64,000 bases of DNA, taken from Hippophae tibetana. Its lineage: Eukaryota > Streptophyta > Magnoliopsida > Rosales > Elaeagnaceae. Where the stretch lies: positions 110,677,816 to 110,741,815 of the forward strand of contig CM072801.1 of NCBI GenBank assembly GCA_037013495.1. The letters run 5' to 3'. A model generated the notes under the pieces. That model had not been told where the DNA came from. It saw only the letters and a list, made by a program, of their open reading frames with translations, and ran no database searches. The position numbers were made by a program, and so were the translations under genes. Positions 61,101 through 64,000 of the stretch are shown one piece after another; positions within the stretch are counted from its first letter, which is position 1, and the number at the start of each line of letters is the position of its first letter.

Positions 61101-64000
61101 GAAAAACAAAAAGAAGGTATTAATGGTGGTTGTAACTTAAAATTGTTATAACTTTTAATTTTTCCATCTAAATGAGTACTATAAAATATCAAATCTGAAG
61201 CTCGTTTTGATACCTAAAAACGCACCGTAGCAATAGTATATTTCCCCACTTTTGTCAACCCAAATTTCATGGTTCATACTACATAATGATGTCTTAAACT
61301 TTGGTCGCACCTTATTTCGTTGTAATCTCTTTTTGCTCATTAGGATTTCAAGTTGTTCATCTTAGCCATATTCTTAGTAATTGAATCTTTCTTATTCCAT
61401 TGAGTTCCAGCGTTCTTAGGTTGTCCGCAAAAGGGATTCACATCGTTTGGGATCATAACCTTGGTTGCTCCAAATAGTGTATCTATCTTCACATATCTAT
61501 TTTTCGAATTTTAGATTTAAATTTTTTTGTGCTTTGAAGGTTTTCTCCTCTCTTAAGTCAAAAATTAAAAAAATAGAAAGAAATTGTGTCCTTAAAGTCT
61601 TGTCTTTTATTTTAATTTTGTTGCATTTTTTTCCACTTTGGATTTCATATCTTATTTTTCTTTAAAATCTCGTTATCTTTTACTTTTCTTTGTTTTATGT
61701 GTTCCACCTTTCTTTCTTCTTAGAAAAACAAGAGAGCTAATACAGTTAATAGTGTAAAAACAAGAAGAATGTATTAATTATTGTTGTAACTTAAAACTCT
61801 TATAACTTTTAATTTGTGTATCAAAATGACTATTATAAAATATCAAATTTGAAGCTCGTTTTGATACCTAAAAACGCACCGTAGCAATAGTATATTTCCC
61901 CACTTTTGTCAACCCAAAATTCATGGTTCATACTACATAATGATGTCTTAAACTTTGGTCGCACCGTATTTCGTTGTAATCTTTTCTTGCCCTTTAGGAT
62001 TTCAATTTGTTCATCTTAGCCATATTCTTAGTAATTCAATCTTTCTTATTGCATTGAGTTCTAGGGTTCTTAGGTTGTCCGCAAAAGGGATTCGCATCGT
62101 TTGGGATCATAGCCTTGGTTGCTGATAATAGTGTATCTATCTTCACATATCTATTTTTTGAATTTTAGATTTAAAATATTTTGTGCTTTGCAGGTTTTCT
62201 CCTCTCTTCAGTCACAAATTTCAAAAATAGAAATAAATTGTGTCCTTAAAGTCTTATCTTTTATTTCAATTTTGTTGACATTTTTTTCCACTTTGGATTT
62301 TATATCTTATTTTTCATTAAAATCTCGTTATCTATTACTTTTCTTTGTTTTATGTGTTCCACCTTTCTTTTTTCTTGAGAAAAACAAGAGGCTAATACTG
62401 TTCACAGTGGAAAAACAAAAAGAAGGTATTAATGGTGGTTGTAACTTAAACTTGTTATAACTTTTAATTTGTCCATCTAAATGAGTACTTTAACATATCA
62501 AATCTGAAACTCGTTGTGATACCTAAAATGCACCGTAGCAATAGTATATTTCCCCACTTTTGTCAACCCAAATTTCATGGTTCATACTACGTAATGATGT
62601 CTTAAACTTTGGTCGCACCTTATTTCGTTAGAATCTCTTTTTGCTCATTAGGATTTTAATTTGTTCATCTTAGCCATATTCTTAGTAATTGAATCTTTCT
62701 TATTCCATTGAGTTCCAGCGTTCTTAGGTTGTCCGCAAAAGGGATTCGCATCGTTTGGGATCATAACCTTGGTTGCTCCAAATAGTGTATCTATCTTCAC
62801 ATATCTATTTTTCGAATTTTAGATTTAAAATTTTTTGTGCTTTGAAGGTTTTCTCCTCTCTTAAGTCACCAATTAAAAAAATAGAAAGAAATTGTGTCCT
62901 TAAAGTCTTGTCTTTTATTTTAATTTTGTTGCATTGTTTTCCACTTTGGATTTCATATCATATTTTTCTTTAAAACCTCGTTATCTTTTACTTTTCTTTG
63001 TTTTATGTGTTCCACCTTTCTTTCTTCTTAGAATAACAAGAGAGCTAATACAGTGCATAGTGTAAAAACAAGAAGAATGTATTAATTATGGTTGTAACTT
63101 AAAACTGTTATAACTTTTAATTTGTGCATCAAAATGACTATTATAAAATATCAAATCTGAAGCTCGTTTCGATACCTAAAAACGCACCGTAGCAATAGTA
63201 TATTTCCCCACTTTTGTCAACCCAAAATTCATGGTTTATACTACATAATGATGTCTTAAACATTGGTCGCACCTTATTTCTTTGTAATCTCTTTTTGCTC
63301 ATTAGGATTTCAATTTTTTCATCTTAGCCATATTTTTAGTAATTCACCCTTTCTTATTCCATTGAGTTCCAGGGTTCTTAGGTTGTCCGCAAAAGGGATT
63401 CACATCGTTTGGGATAATAGCCTTGGTTGCAGATAATAGTGTATCTATCTTCACATATCTATTTTTTGAATTTTAGATTTAAAATATTTTGTGCTTTGGA
63501 GGTTTTCTCCTCTCTTCAGTCACAAATTTCAAAAACAGAAAGAAATTGTGTCCTTAAAGTCTTGTCTTTTATTTCAATTTTGTTGACATTGTTTTCCACT
63601 TTGGATTTCATATCTTATTTTTTATTAAAATCTCATTATCTATTACTTTTCTTTGTTTTATGTATTCCACCTTACTTTTTTCTTGAGAAAAAAAGAGAGC
63701 TAATACTGTTCACAGTGGAAAAACAAAAAGAAGGTATTAATGGTGGTTGTAACTTAAAATTGTAATAACTTTTAATTTTTCCATCTAAATGAGTACTATA
63801 ACATATCAAATCTGAACTCCGTTCCGATACCTAAAATGCACCGTAGCAATAGTATATTTCCCCACTTTTGTCAACCCAAATTTCATTGTTCATACTACGT
63901 AATGATGGCTTAAACTTTGGTCGCACCTTATTTCGTTAGAATCTCTTTTTGCTCATTAGGATTTCAATTTGTTCATCTTAGCCATATTCTTAGTAATTCA
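58191..64000. repeat. Array block 15: E-F and rearranged B-C-D-E monomers to the window end
   Basis: Landmarks lie at 58191 (E), 58846 (F), 59500 (B-like), 60154 (E-like), 60809 (mosaic), 61465 (B), 62119 (C), 62773 (D) and 63427 (E). E-F matches 50337-50992 at an offset of 7854 bp (twelve monomers), with single-base differences such as CTTTCGTC against CTTTTGTC. The final B-C-D-E run matches 56229-58191 at about 5236 bp (eight monomers). The window ends inside the monomer after 63427, still in phase. Confidence 0.9.
60809..61464. repeat. Mosaic monomer combining F-, D- and E-type segments
   Basis: The left part carries the CTCAAAATAG landmark and TATATTCACATATC of F. The middle carries TTTTATTTTAATTTTGTTG followed by CATTGTTTTCC, as in D. 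The right part carries TCTATTACTTTTC and TTTATGTATTCCACC, as in E. An extra base in GAAACAAAATTG is unique in the window. The copy looks like the product of two or more exchanges. Confidence 0.75.

Larger units (their letters stand above)
1..64000. repeat. Tandem satellite array, monomer about 655 bp, about 98 copies
   Basis: Every part of the window aligns by eye to one monomer in the same orientation. The landmark TTGCTGATAATAGTGTAT, or a variant of it, occurs 98 times, with steps mostly of 652-658 bp; exceptions are 489, 646, 646, 651 and 659 bp. The window begins and ends inside a monomer, so neither array edge is present. Hand-sampling a few lines gives roughly 30% G+C, and the plus strand is conspicuously rich in T and pyrimidines. 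No sequence foreign to the repeat interrupts the array. Tandem repeats of this length and homogeneity are known as satellite DNA of eukaryotic heterochromatin. The chromosomal position and host are inferred, not seen, and I do not recognise the family. Confidence 0.97.

Noticed and set aside
75-63765. About one open frame of 60-113 codons per monomer, reading as hydrophobic small proteins
   Set aside because: They begin at TTG or GTG, recur with the repeat period, are broken or change frame through single-base indels, and are made almost wholly of T-rich codons. They are a composition effect, not genes.
1-64000. CRISPR-like regular repetition
   Set aside because: The repeat unit is about 655 bp with no short direct repeats separated by unique spacers and no cas genes. 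This is a satellite.
1-64000. Telomere-like TTAGG or TTTAGG words (CTTAGGTTG, CTTTAGGAT)
   Set aside because: Each occurs singly within the monomer, never as tandem short repeats.
1-64000. Transposon, LTR or insertion sequence within the array
   Set aside because: No stretch departs from the monomer, there are no target-site duplications, no terminal repeats beyond the satellite itself, and no polymerase or transposase frame.

Overview
The whole 64,000-base window is one uninterrupted tandem satellite array. A single AT-rich monomer, usually 652-658 bp and most often 654-656 bp, repeats head to tail on the same strand from the first base to the last. I can phase 98 copies using one conserved landmark, TTGCTGATAATAGTGTAT and its variants. 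No unique sequence, gene, RNA gene, transposon or array edge is visible, so the true array is longer than the window. The repeat type, a long monomer with kilobase higher-order duplications and no genes, indicates eukaryotic nuclear heterochromatin such as centromeric, pericentromeric or subtelomeric DNA. A plant genome is my guess from the general look of the sequence. I do not recognise the satellite family and cannot name a species.

Layout. From 1 to about 17.6 kb several monomer subfamilies are interleaved. They include a GATATAGACTTGG type, a type with GCACCGAAAGGAC and a type with GTTTGATATCATAACC. This part holds one truncated monomer (1385-1873, 489 bp), near-identical neighbour pairs, and two related segments (7.1-9.4 kb and 15.0-16.7 kb) that differ by exactly one lost monomer. 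From 17.6 to 34.6 kb there is a different mix of subfamilies, with a near-identical tandem duplication of a 1311-bp dimer (27.38-30.2 kb) and two adjacent monomers sharing one 9-bp deletion (24.8-26.1 kb). From 34.6 to 46.6 kb a segment of about 2.9 kb recurs 6551 bp further on. A segment around 45.4-46.7 kb is a relative of 17.2-18.5 kb, about 28.15 kb (43 monomers) away.

From 46.6 kb to the end the array is the most homogenised. Eight monomer types in the order H-A-B-C-D-E-F-G form a 5238-bp higher-order unit. It starts a second time at about 51.85 kb, and in that second copy the four-monomer group A-B-C-D (2617 bp) is itself tandemly duplicated. The last 6 kb repeat B, C, D and E types again. 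Chimeric monomers and short conversion-like patches mark where exchanges took place.

There are no genes working together here. The many 60-140-codon open frames are by-products of a T-rich strand: they start at TTG or GTG, change frame through single-T indels, and recur once per monomer. The interest lies in the recombination history written in the array, especially the recurring 8-monomer (about 5.24 kb) spacing, the 4-monomer spacing and the placeable crossover points. I found no new enzymatic or defence system.
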